The translations under genes and the position numbers were made by a program. From Vreelandella venusta (GTDB lineage: Bacteria; Pseudomonadota; Gammaproteobacteria; Pseudomonadales; Halomonadaceae), in NCBI RefSeq assembly GCF_007989605.1, contig NZ_BJUL01000008.1, positions 1 through 64,000 on the forward strand: 64,000 nucleotides of DNA, read 5' to 3'. Positions 16,645-25,111 of this stretch are shown here, one piece after another (positions within the stretch are counted from its first letter, which is position 1; every line of letters starts with the position of its first letter). The notes below the pieces were generated by a model. That model made no database searches and had not been told where the DNA came from. It saw only the letters and a program-made list of their open reading frames with translations.

Positions 16645-18675
16645 ATGCTCGATACGCTCTTGCCGATACTGATTTTTACTGCCCTGGCGCTGGCAGTCAT
16701 CGGCGCTGTACGCCGCATACGCCTGTGGCGTCAGGGTCGCCCCTCACAGGTGAACCTGTTCAAGGGGTTAATGGCTCTGCCGCGCCGCTACTTGGTGGAT
16801 CTGCACCATGTCGTGGGGCGCGACAAAATGATCTCCAATACCCACGTGGCCACCGCCGGGGGATTTGTGGCTGCCGCCGTGCTGATGATTGTGGTGCATG
16901 GTCTTGGTATCGCCAATCCATTGCTAGGCGGGTTGCTGTTACTGGCTAGTGCATCCATGTTCGTTGGTAGCCTGTTCGTAGCGCGTCGGCGGCTTAACCC
17001 ACCTGCACGGCTCTCCAAAGGCCCTTGGATGCGCCTGCCAAAGAGCCTGATGGCGTTTTCGATAAGCGTCTTCCTGATCACACTGCCCACGGTGGGGCTA
17101 TTGCCCGAAGGCGTAGTCGCAGGTAGCAGTAGCTGGCTTCTGGCGCTGGTATTAGCGGGCGTCGTGGTTTGGGGGCTGGGCGAAATGTTCTTTGGCATGA
17201 CCTGGGGAGGCCCAATGAAGCACGCCTTCGCTGGCGCCTTACATCTCGCCTTTCACCGTCGTGCGGAGCGCTTTGGTGGTGGCCGGTCAACGGGGCTCAA
17301 AGCGCTGAACCTGGAGGATGAGGCAGCGTCTCTGGGCGTAGAAAAGCCTGCTGACTTTACCTGGAATCAACTGCTGGGCTTCGATGCTTGCGTGCAGTGC
17401 GGCCGCTGCGAGGCGGTTTGCCCTGCGTTTGCCGCCGGCCAACCGCTCAATCCTAAAAAGCTGATTCAAGACATGGTAGTGGGATTTGCCGGCGGTAGCG
17501 ATGCTAGCTATGCAGGTTCTCCTTATCCTGGTAAGCCAGTGGGAGAACACCAGGGCGCTCCCCATGCGCCTATCGTCGCGCCGGTTGTCATGAAAGAGGG
17601 CAAGGCGTTGGTTGACGCTGAAACCCTCTGGTCGTGCACCACCTGCCGCGCTTGTGTCGAAGAGTGCCCAATGATGATTGAGCACGTGGATGCGATTGTC
17701 GATATGCGTCGCCACCTTACCTTGGAGCGGGGCAAGACGCCCAATAAAGGAGCTGAGGTACTCGACAACCTGATTGCCACCGACAATCCTGGCGGCTTCG
17801 ACCCAGGCTCACGGCTTAACTGGGCGGCAGATCTAAACCTACCGTTAATGGCCGACCTACAGCAGGTTGATGTGCTGTTGTGGTTAGGGGATGGCGCCTT
17901 TGATATGCGTAACCAGCGAACCCTACGCGCCCTGGTGAAAGTGCTGCGTGCTGCTGAAGTAGACTTCGCCGTGTTGGGGACTGAAGAGCGCGACAGCGGC
18001 GACGTAGCACGGCGCCTGGGCGATGAAGCGACGTTCCAATCCTTGGCTAAGCGCAATATTGCCACCCTGGCCAAGTATCGCTTCCAGCAGATTGTCACCT
18101 GTGATCCGCATAGTTTTCATGTGCTGAGCAATGAGTACGGCGACTTTCTTCAAGAAGGGCAAAATGGCAGCGATTCAAAGGCCAACTACGAAGTGCGACA
18201 CCACAGTACCTTTATTGCTGAATTGTATGACGCCGGGCGGTTGAACTTCGCTCCCTGGAAAGGTGGCAGCGTTACTTATCATGACCCATGTTACTTGGGG
18301 CGCTATAACGGTGAATACGAAGCCCCTCGGCGAGTGCTTAAAGCGCTGGGTATCCAAGTTGCCGAGATGGAGCGCTCAGGGTTCCGTTCGCGCTGCTGTG
18401 GCGGTGGTGGTGGGGCGCCAATCACGGATATCCCTGGTGAGCGCCGTATTCCTGATATGCGCATGAATGACGTTAAAGAGAGCGGCGCCGAGCTGGTGGC
18501 GGTGGGTTGCCCACAGTGCACTGCCATGTTGGAAGGCGTGGTGGATGCTAGCGCCGAAGTGCGTGATATCGCTGAGCTGGTAGCTGATGCTCTGGTAGAG
18601 CGTCCTGCTGGCGATGTGTCTGGTGTATCCCGTCGAAACACTGCAGTGACAACTGCTGAAGAGGTGGCCTTATGA
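16645..18675 (+). CDS. dgcB: Dimethylglycine demethylase iron-sulfur subunit DgcB
   Basis: 676 residues. The N-terminal quarter has several membrane helices (about 1-200); two ferredoxin-type [4Fe-4S] motifs follow, CVQCGRCEAVCP at 249 and CTTCRACVEECP at 331; the C-terminus carries two CCG-type clusters (RCCGGGGGAP and GCPQC). This HdrD/GlpC-like build suits a membrane-bound conduit taking electrons from DgcA or ETF toward quinone. Start ATG 16645 has GAGGTG 7 bases upstream. It overlaps etfA by 4 bases (ATGA), so translation is probably coupled. Confidence 0.92.
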   Translation: MLDTLLPILIFTALALAVIGAVRRIRLWRQGRPSQVNLFKGLMALPRRYLVDLHHVVGRDKMISNTHVATAGGFVAAAVLMIVVHGLGIANPLLGGLLLLASASMFVGSLFVARRRLNPPARLSKGPWMRLPKSLMAFSISVFLITLPTVGLLPEGVVAGSSSWLLALVLAGVVVWGLGEMFFGMTWGGPMKHAFAGALHLAFHRRAERFGGGRSTGLKALNLEDEAASLGVEKPADFTWNQLLGFDACVQCGRCEAVCPAFAAGQPLNPKKLIQDMVVGFAGGSDASYAGSPYPGKPVGEHQGAPHAPIVAPVVMKEGKALVDAETLWSCTTCRACVEECPMMIEHVDAIVDMRRHLTLERGKTPNKGAEVLDNLIATDNPGGFDPGSRLNWAADLNLPLMADLQQVDVLLWLGDGAFDMRNQRTLRALVKVLRAAEVDFAVLGTEERDSGDVARRLGDEATFQSLAKRNIATLAKYRFQQIVTCDPHSFHVLSNEYGDFLQEGQNGSDSKANYEVRHHSTFIAELYDAGRLNFAPWKGGSVTYHDPCYLGRYNGEYEAPRRVLKALGIQVAEMERSGFRSRCCGGGGGAPITDIPGERRIPDMRMNDVKESGAELVAVGCPQCTAMLEGVVDASAEVRDIAELVADALVERPAGDVSGVSRRNTAVTTAEEVAL

Positions 18676-19955
18676 GTGAGATTATTCGCCGCGATCCGCG
18701 CCGCGAGTGGATCGCCCGGAACCGTCTTCATCCAGACCACGCCAGTGTGCTCGCCGCTCTTGGTGTCAACAGTGAGGGCGGCGGTGCAGCTAGTGAGTGG
18801 CTGGGCCCCAACGGTGTGGTGCGTAAAAATCCTCGCGCCATTGGCTTTATCGGCCCCAATGGCGTCAAACGGATTGATCGTAGCGGCCTTCAGCAAGGAG
18901 GGCAGGCCTCCGCGACCACCACGGCGGCTCGTGATAGCCGCCGCAGGGTGACCATTGATCAGCCTGCCTTTATGGTCGCCGTGGTACCCGACCTGACCAG
19001 TGGGCGCCTTTCAAGCCACGACAAGGATCTGTTGGGGCTAGCCAGACGTGTGGCAGATGCTGATGCCGAACAGCCTGGCGCTGTGGTAGCGATCTTATTC
19101 GGCGAGCATAAGGAGGAGGCGCTTGGCGAAGCCGGAATCGATCGCATCGTGCATCTTGATGATGAGCTTTACGCTGGGTTTGCTCCTGAGGCACGGCTAG
19201 CGGTGCTAGGTGCCGTCGAACGTGAAATGGCACCGCGCTTCTGGCTGTTGCCGGACTCGCCTCTAGGTGGGGCTGATCTGGGGCGGCGGCTTGCCTTGCG
19301 GCTGGGGGAGCGGGCTGCCACGGGGGTATGGCAGGTGGAAGCTGATAATGAGGCCTCTTTGGGGTGGCGCTGTACTGCCCGTGGTGCCGCTGGGAGCCTG
19401 GATATCCAGCGTCCTCTGCCGCGAGTTGCCCTGGCACTGGCCGAGTGCGCCGAGCCGGTGGACGAAACGCGCCACGCGGCGGAGCCTGTGAGTCTGGCGG
19501 CGCCTATTCCCACCACCCTATCGCGCATTGAAGATCTGGGGCAGGTGGCAGTGGATCCCGCTGGCGTGGCGCTGGCCGAGGCTGAGTTCATCCTCTCGGG
19601 TGGCAACGGTGTTAAACAGTGGGACGCCTTCCATCATGCTGCGAAAGTGCTCGGTGCTACCGAAGGAGCCTCGCGTGTCGCGGTGGATGACGGCTTTATG
19701 GCGCGTGATCGCCAGGTAGGCGCGACCGGTACTTGGGTGACCGCCCGAGTCTATATGGCGGTGGGTATTTCCGGTGCTATCCAGCACCTACAGGGCATTC
19801 AGCGCTGCGATAAGGTGGTGGCAATCAATCTCGACCCGGGGTGCGACATGATCAAACGCGCTGACCTGGCAGTGATAGGCGACAGCACGCAAATTCTTGC
19901 TGCGTTAGTGGCGATGGTGGAACAGCAGCGAGGAGGGCAGCGCGATGCGGCCTGA
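18672..19955 (+). CDS. etfA: Electron transfer flavoprotein alpha subunit
   Basis: 427 residues, longer than generic EtfA because of an extra N-terminal segment of about 90 residues. The C-terminal FAD-binding region is clear (VGATGTWVTARVYMAVGISG, then AINLDPGCDMIKRADLAVIGD). With EtfB it should accept electrons from dimethylglycine oxidation. It overlaps dgcB by 4 bases and etfB by 11 bases. The gene corresponds in position to PA5400. Confidence 0.9.
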   Translation: MSEIIRRDPRREWIARNRLHPDHASVLAALGVNSEGGGAASEWLGPNGVVRKNPRAIGFIGPNGVKRIDRSGLQQGGQASATTTAARDSRRRVTIDQPAFMVAVVPDLTSGRLSSHDKDLLGLARRVADADAEQPGAVVAILFGEHKEEALGEAGIDRIVHLDDELYAGFAPEARLAVLGAVEREMAPRFWLLPDSPLGGADLGRRLALRLGERAATGVWQVEADNEASLGWRCTARGAAGSLDIQRPLPRVALALAECAEPVDETRHAAEPVSLAAPIPTTLSRIEDLGQVAVDPAGVALAEAEFILSGGNGVKQWDAFHHAAKVLGATEGASRVAVDDGFMARDRQVGATGTWVTARVYMAVGISGAIQHLQGIQRCDKVVAINLDPGCDMIKRADLAVIGDSTQILAALVAMVEQQRGGQRDAA

Positions 19956-20787
19956 GCAACAGCAAACACAACAAAAAGCAGGTATCAACGTAGCGGTGCT
20001 GGTCTCCATCGGTCGTCACCCCACCACCGGTCGTGCTAGGCGCGCCGAGCAGGATGCCCGCGGTCTGGAACTTGCGCTAGCCGTAGCAGCAGAGCTGCCG
20101 GGTAGCCAGATTGACCTGCTGCACGCGGGTTCTAAGGATGTCGACAGCGAGGCCGCTCTACGTGGTTACTTAGGGATGGCCACGGGCGTTGGCATGGGGC
20201 TTGAGTCCATGACCTTGCTGGAACAGCCTGAAGGCAGCGATGCTATTTTGCCTCTGGTGGAACATTTGGCCGCTACCTCACCTCAGCTAGTGATCACCGG
20301 TGCCCGAGCTGAGCGCGGGGAAGGCTCTGGGCTTTTGCCCTATGCATTGGCAGAACACCTCGGTTGGCCGTTAGTAAATAGCTTAGCGTCCATAGAGACG
20401 GTGGAAAATGGCGTGGTAACGCTGCTTCAAGCGTTGCCGCGGGGCCAGCGTCGTCGTCTCAAGGTGCGCCTACCCGCTATCATCAGCGTGGATGAAGCAG
20501 CGCCGGCGGCGCGTCAGAGCGCTTTCGGCCCAGCTCGTCGAGCCACCTTCTCGCTAGTACCCACTAGCTCTGAAGCCGACGGTGAGTTGGCCCAGTGGCA
20601 CTTGGGACCCGCACGAAAACGGCCTAAGCGTCTGAAAATCATCAAAGCCGCCTCAGCAAGAGACCGCTTTAAAGCGGCGGCTTCCAAAGCCGAGGGCAAA
20701 GGCGGGCAAGTGCTTATCGATGTTAGCCCCGAGCAAGGTGCAGAGGCGATTTACAAGCTGCTCAAGGAAGAGGACGTGCTACGCTGA
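19945..20787 (+). CDS. etfB: Electron transfer flavoprotein beta subunit
   Basis: 280 residues of the EtfB/FixA type: an N-terminal VLVSIGRHPTTGRARRAEQDARGLELAL (adenine-nucleotide-binding half) and ALPRGQRRRLKVRLPAIISV, the usual EtfB signature region. It pairs with the overlapping etfA. It is the last gene of the dgc operon and is followed by a terminator. The C-terminal 60 residues are Lys/Arg-rich. Confidence 0.9.
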   Translation: MRPEQQQTQQKAGINVAVLVSIGRHPTTGRARRAEQDARGLELALAVAAELPGSQIDLLHAGSKDVDSEAALRGYLGMATGVGMGLESMTLLEQPEGSDAILPLVEHLAATSPQLVITGARAERGEGSGLLPYALAEHLGWPLVNSLASIETVENGVVTLLQALPRGQRRRLKVRLPAIISVDEAAPAARQSAFGPARRATFSLVPTSSEADGELAQWHLGPARKRPKRLKIIKAASARDRFKAAASKAEGKGGQVLIDVSPEQGAEAIYKLLKEEDVLR

Positions 20788-20818
20788 AGCCTTTTGATCA
20801 CGGCATGTTTGTAATCTT

Positions 20819-20846
20819 AAAGCCCGCCCTTTGTGGCGGGTTTCTT
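20819..20846 (+). terminator. Terminator after etfB
   Basis: AAAGCCCGCC pairs with GGCGGGTTT across a 6-base loop, followed by a T-rich tail (TTTCTTATT). It closes the dipeptidase-dgcAB-etf transcript. Confidence 0.8.
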
Positions 20847-20960
20847 ATTAGCTATTTTTAATCGCTGAGTCTTTGTTTTATAAATCGTCTTGGTGTTATA
20901 AATCTTGATCTGCTAAGGCTTTACGTTCTCTGTCGTTATCTTCTGCAATGCTGTTATGAC

Positions 20961-21848
20961 CTATTTGTCAGCAAAGCCAGGATAAAGCCGCAGGCGCTGC
21001 CTTTCTCGCTGTAATCCCATCCAAGCGTGTAGCACTAGCACCGTGATGACGATGGCCCCGCCCAGTAGTGTTGATGCCGTTGGCGTCTCGCCTAATAGCC
21101 ACCAAACCCATAGTGTGCCCAGTGCGGTTTCCACTAGGTAAAACAGTGCCACCTCGGTAGACGGCAGGTAGCGGGTGGCGCTATTGATCAGTACCGTGGC
21201 CAGGGGCATCTGCACTAGTCCCATTAGTGCCAGCACACTATAACGCTCGACATCTAGCGCCAGCGGCGAGGCCATGGGCAGCGCAATTGCTGCTGAGAGC
21301 AGCCCGCCACCAGCAATCACCGTCATAGGGTCAATGGCTGGATAGCGGCGTAGTAAGGTCAGGTTACCGCCGATGGCTGCCGCGGCCGTTAAGGCATACA
21401 AGTTACCCAATAGCATTCCCATGGCGCCTTCGCCCAAGAACACCAACCCCATCCCCAGCATGCAGACGGCAATGGCTACCAAGGTTCTTAGCGGTACCCG
21501 TTCATGTAGGAAAACCCGTGAAAACAGTGCGGCAAACAGTGGTGCTGTGCTTAGTATGACGACCACGTTGGCTACATTGGCGTTCATTACGGCGAGCACG
21601 AATAGGCTCGACATTAGACCCAGCAGCAGTGCTGAGGCGAGCGAAGAAAATGGATGGCTTCTCAGTGCCGCTAAGCGATTCCCCGCACAGCACAGGACTC
21701 CCAGTACGCAGAACATTAACAAACCGCGCCAGAATACGATGGTCCAGCCATCGGTATTGGCTAGGCGGATCAGCAGGCCATCGAAACTGAGGAACACCAC
21801 GCCCAGTATCACCATGACCAGGCCGCGCTGGTAAGAGTTTGACTGCAT
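20961..21848 (-). CDS. EamA-family (DMT) transporter
   Basis: 295 residues with about ten hydrophobic helices in two homologous five-helix halves, typical of the drug/metabolite exporter superfamily; the second half contains the conserved VETALGTLWVWWLLGE segment. Inner-membrane location. The substrate is unknown; the placement downstream of the BCCT transporter inside the betaine cluster suggests export of a related metabolite, but this is only context. GGGAA precedes the ATG. Confidence 0.85.
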   Translation of the reverse strand: MQSNSYQRGLVMVILGVVFLSFDGLLIRLANTDGWTIVFWRGLLMFCVLGVLCCAGNRLAALRSHPFSSLASALLLGLMSSLFVLAVMNANVANVVVILSTAPLFAALFSRVFLHERVPLRTLVAIAVCMLGMGLVFLGEGAMGMLLGNLYALTAAAAIGGNLTLLRRYPAIDPMTVIAGGGLLSAAIALPMASPLALDVERYSVLALMGLVQMPLATVLINSATRYLPSTEVALFYLVETALGTLWVWWLLGETPTASTLLGGAIVITVLVLHAWMGLQRERQRLRLYPGFADK

Positions 21849-21865
21849 TGTCTTGATTCCCGATC

Positions 21866-21907
21866 GATAAAAGAGGGCTACCGCCCGCTGGTTGGTCGGG
21901 CGGTAGC
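21866..21907 (-). terminator. Terminator after the BCCT gene
   Basis: GCTACCGCCCG (21877-21887) pairs perfectly with CGGGCGGTAGC (21897-21907) across a 9-base loop; on the minus strand the stem is followed by a T-rich stretch (CCTCTTTTATC). It lies between the BCCT stop codon and the EamA start, so the EamA gene is probably transcribed separately or by read-through. Confidence 0.85.
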
Positions 21908-21914
21908 AGGGAGG

Positions 21915-23495
21915 TTAGTTGGCGGTTTTGGGTGTCGCGTTAAGTTGTCGCCACTCCTTATTGAGGCCTAAGTAAAGGCTGACGCACATCATTAATAGTA
22001 CCAGTGTGAAGGGCAGCCCGGTGGCTACTGCGCCGGCCTGAAGCGCACTGAGCGCGGTGCTACCGCCGCCGTAGAGCAGGACGCCAGCAATCACACCTTC
22101 AAGTGCTGCCCAGAAAACACGCTGGCCCTTAGGTGCATCGGTTTTGCCACCGGCCGTGATGTTATCGATTACCAACGAGCCGGAGTCTGATGAAGTGATG
22201 AAGAAAACCAGCACCAGAACAATGGCTAGTGTTGACGTTATGCTGGTGAGAGGCAACTGTTCCAGCATATGGAACATGGCAAGCGAGACATCGCCAATGC
22301 CGTTGGCCAGTTCGCCTATGCCGTGAGTCGCCTGAAAAAGCGCTGTACCGCCGAAGGCACTCATCCAAACCAGCGTGACCAGCGTTGGTACCAGCAGTAC
22401 GGCAATGAGAAACTCCCGAACGGTGCGTCCACGTGATACGCGAGCGATAAACATGCCGACAAACGGAGACCAGGAGATCCACCACGCCCAGTAAAAGATG
22501 GTCCAGCCGTGATACCAAGTGTCATCGTCGCGGCCAATCCAGTTCGACAGCGGCAAAAGGTGGCTTATATAGTCTAATGTTGTGGTGCCAATCCCTGCCA
22601 ATATCATCAGCGTCGGACCTGCTATCACAACGAATAGCAGCAGTATCGCCGCGATGATCATATTAATGTTTGAGAATAGCTTTACCCCACCGTCGATACC
22701 CCGCCATACCGAGAATAGTGCAATCACCGTGACCACTAGGATAATCGCCAACTGAGTACCGATGGTATTGGGAATACCGAACAGGTAGGCGAGTCCACCG
22801 GCTGCTTGGGTAGCACCAAAGCCAAGCGAGGTAGCTAGGCCGAAAATGGTGGCGAGTACGGCAAGAATATCGATGATATGACCTGCCCAGCCGCGGGTAC
22901 GCTCACCTAGCAGTGGATAAAAGGCGGAGCGAAGCGTGAGTGGCAAGCCCTTATTGTAGGCAAAGAACGCCAGCGAGAGTGCGACGACTGCGTAGATTGC
23001 CCAGGGGTGTAGCCCCCAATGAAACATGGTCGCCCCCATGGCGGCGCTGGCGCCTTCCGGTGTGCCTGCGGGGGCGTTGAGGGGCGTACCATACCAGTCG
23101 GTGTAATAGGCCACGGGCTCAGCAACGCTCCAGAACATTAGGCCGATACCCATACCCGCCGCAAATAGCATGGCGAACCAGGAGGTACGCGAGTACTCCG
23201 GCTTGGCATCACTGCCGCCCAAACGAATTCGCCCGAGCGGCAAGCAGATCAGTACAAGGCAGAACACCACAAAGGTATTGCCTGCAATCATAAACAGCCA
23301 GTCAAAGTGTTCAATTGACCAGTTCTTGGCAAGCCCTAGGTGCGTATTAGCGGCATCTGGGTAAACCAGTGCGTAAAGAATGAATAGCAGAATGGCGAGA
23401 GCAGAGAGTGGGAAGACGGGGTTATGAAAATCTAACCCCATTATCTGAGTGTTGTCCTGTCCGGGCGACAGAACCGGGTCGTCATTGTTCTTCAT
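21915..23495 (-). CDS. BCCT-family betaine/choline transporter
   Basis: 526 residues, twelve predicted membrane helices. Family marks: GMGIGLMFWSVAEP in the fourth helix region, HWGLHPWAIY, and the Trp box WTIFYWAWWISWSPFVGMFIARVSRG. These proteins import quaternary ammonium compounds with sodium or proton. In this setting glycine betaine, choline or dimethylglycine is the likely cargo, for both osmoprotection and catabolism. The cytoplasmic tails are short, unlike the long regulatory tail of BetP-type osmosensors. AAGGAA precedes ATG 23495. It is divergent from fdhA. Confidence 0.9.
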   Translation of the reverse strand: MKNNDDPVLSPGQDNTQIMGLDFHNPVFPLSALAILLFILYALVYPDAANTHLGLAKNWSIEHFDWLFMIAGNTFVVFCLVLICLPLGRIRLGGSDAKPEYSRTSWFAMLFAAGMGIGLMFWSVAEPVAYYTDWYGTPLNAPAGTPEGASAAMGATMFHWGLHPWAIYAVVALSLAFFAYNKGLPLTLRSAFYPLLGERTRGWAGHIIDILAVLATIFGLATSLGFGATQAAGGLAYLFGIPNTIGTQLAIILVVTVIALFSVWRGIDGGVKLFSNINMIIAAILLLFVVIAGPTLMILAGIGTTTLDYISHLLPLSNWIGRDDDTWYHGWTIFYWAWWISWSPFVGMFIARVSRGRTVREFLIAVLLVPTLVTLVWMSAFGGTALFQATHGIGELANGIGDVSLAMFHMLEQLPLTSITSTLAIVLVLVFFITSSDSGSLVIDNITAGGKTDAPKGQRVFWAALEGVIAGVLLYGGGSTALSALQAGAVATGLPFTLVLLMMCVSLYLGLNKEWRQLNATPKTAN

Positions 23496-23583
23496 TGGCT
23501 TTCCTTGGTGGTTCTTGTTAGGTGTCGGATATGCGTCACGATCGCCGACGCTAGGAATTGTTGGGTCTGTTTTGGAGAAGGAG

Positions 23584-23599
23584 TGTCGTGAAAACGACC
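23584..23599. promoter_or_regulatory. Palindrome in the BCCT-fdhA divergent region
   Basis: TGTCGTGAAAACGACC has the same spacing as the palindrome before the dgc operon (common pattern TGTCGTGNNNACGAC). It is about 90 bp before the BCCT start and 155 bp before fdhA. Candidate common activator site. Confidence 0.35.
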
Positions 23600-23739
23600 T
23601 TCATCTATTCATCTTGGCTGGCATGTCTTGAATAGATATGTGAGTGCCTTTGTGGGGTAAGTCCTTAGGCACGGAGGGGATAGGGTGGGAAAGCGCAATC
23701 CACCATCAAGCGCATAACAATGAACAACAGGAGCTAGCC

Positions 23740-24933
23740 ATGAATGCAGCCAACCGCGGAGTGGTCTATAAAGGGCCGGGTGAAGTCGCCGTCGAATCTA
23801 TTGCCTACCCTGAGCTCGCCATCGGTAATCGCAAGTGCGATCACGGCGTGATTCTTAAAGTCGTCACCACCAATATCTGTGGTAGCGACCAGCATATGGT
23901 GCGCGGCCGCACCACTGCGCCATCCGGTTTGGTGCTGGGTCACGAAATTACGGGTTTGGTGGTCGAGTGTGGTCGCGACGTCGAGTTTATCCGGCCCGGC
24001 GATCTCGTCTCTGTGCCGTTCAATATTGCCTGCGGTCGCTGCCGTAACTGTAAAGAAGGCCGTACCGGCATCTGCTTGAACGTGAATCCCTCTCGTCCAG
24101 GGGCTGCTTATGGCTATGTCGATATGGGCGGCTGGGTGGGTGGCCAGACCGAATATGTCATGGTGCCCTACGCCGACTTTAATCTGCTGAAGTTCCCGGA
24201 TGCCGATCAAGCGATGGAGAAGATCAAGGATTTAACGCTACTTTCCGATATCTTCCCCACTGGCTTCCACGGTTGCGTTACGGCTGGAGTTGGCCCTGGC
24301 AGTACGGTTTATATTGCTGGTGCTGGCCCTGTGGGCCTGGCAGCGGCAGTTTCTGCTCAACTGCTTGGCGCGGCTTGTGTGATTGTTGGCGATATGGTCG
24401 AAGACCGTTTAGCCCAGGCGCGTAGCTTTGGCTGTGAGACCATTGACCTGACTCAAGACGGCGACATGGCCGACAAGATTGAGGTGATTCTCGGTGAGCG
24501 TGAAGTCGATGCCTTTGTCGACTGTGTTGGTTTCGAGGCCCACGCCTGCGGCTGCAACCATGGTAAAGAAGCACCTGCGACCGTGCTGAACTCGGCGATG
24601 TCGCTAACTCGCGCGGGCGGCCAAATCGGTATTCCTGGTCTGTATGTGACCGAAGACCCCGGTGCTGCTGACGATGCCGCCAAGCAAGGTGCTTTGAGCA
24701 TGCGCTTTGGCCTCGGCTGGGCCAAATCCCACAGTTTTCATACCGGACAGTGCCCGGTAATGAAGTACCACCGCCCGCTGATGCAGGCGATTCTATTCGG
24801 TAAAGTTAAGATCGCCGATGCGGTCAATGTACAGATGATCACCCTGGATCAGGCGCCCCAAGGATATGCCGACTTTGATGGCGGAGCCGCCAAGAAATTT
24901 GTCATTGACCCCCACGGCAGCGTGCCTGCATAA
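23740..24933 (+). CDS. fdhA: Glutathione-independent formaldehyde dehydrogenase
   Basis: 397 residues of the zinc-dependent medium-chain dehydrogenase family. Catalytic zinc ligands Cys47 (NICGSDQH) and His68 (LGHE), the structural zinc lobe CGRCRNCKEGRTGIC, and an NAD-binding GAGPVGLAAA are visible. The length and the CGCNHGKEAPA segment match FdhA of pseudomonads, which oxidises formaldehyde to formate without glutathione. It removes the formaldehyde freed by GbcAB and DgcAB. Start ATG 23740 follows an AGGAG 6 bases upstream. A 14-bp tandem repeat and a terminator follow. Confidence 0.93.
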   Translation: MNAANRGVVYKGPGEVAVESIAYPELAIGNRKCDHGVILKVVTTNICGSDQHMVRGRTTAPSGLVLGHEITGLVVECGRDVEFIRPGDLVSVPFNIACGRCRNCKEGRTGICLNVNPSRPGAAYGYVDMGGWVGGQTEYVMVPYADFNLLKFPDADQAMEKIKDLTLLSDIFPTGFHGCVTAGVGPGSTVYIAGAGPVGLAAAVSAQLLGAACVIVGDMVEDRLAQARSFGCETIDLTQDGDMADKIEVILGEREVDAFVDCVGFEAHACGCNHGKEAPATVLNSAMSLTRAGGQIGIPGLYVTEDPGAADDAAKQGALSMRFGLGWAKSHSFHTGQCPVMKYHRPLMQAILFGKVKIADAVNVQMITLDQAPQGYADFDGGAAKKFVIDPHGSVPA

Positions 24934-24967
24934 GCCGGAAGTACCAGCCCACTCGCCGAGGAGACAG

Positions 24968-25037
24968 ATAGATAGTCAGAAATAGATAATTCGATATAGA
25001 TAGTTTGGTATAGATGGTCCAGGATAGATAGCAAGAC
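24968..25037. repeat. 14-bp tandem repeat, five units
   Basis: ATAGAT recurs at 24968, 24982, 24996, 25010 and 25024, exactly 14 bp apart. Units run ATAGATAGTCAGAA, ATAGATAATTCGAT, ATAGATAGTTTGGT, ATAGATGGTCCAGG, ATAGATAGCAAGAC. The array fills the space between the fdhA stop codon and its terminator and lies in the 3' untranslated region. Confidence 0.75.
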
Positions 25038-25041
25038 CCTA

Positions 25042-25073
25042 GACGGCACCCCGCGGGGTGCCGTCTTCGTTTA
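25042..25073 (+). terminator. Terminator after fdhA
   Basis: An 11-bp perfect stem GACGGCACCCC / GGGGTGCCGTC with a tight GC centre, followed by TTCGTTTATT. It sits before the formate dehydrogenase genes and overlaps a spurious upstream GTG of that reading frame. Confidence 0.85.
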
Positions 25074-25111
25074 TTCGGCATCACGCCAATCAAAATAATA
25101 ATGAGTGCCCC

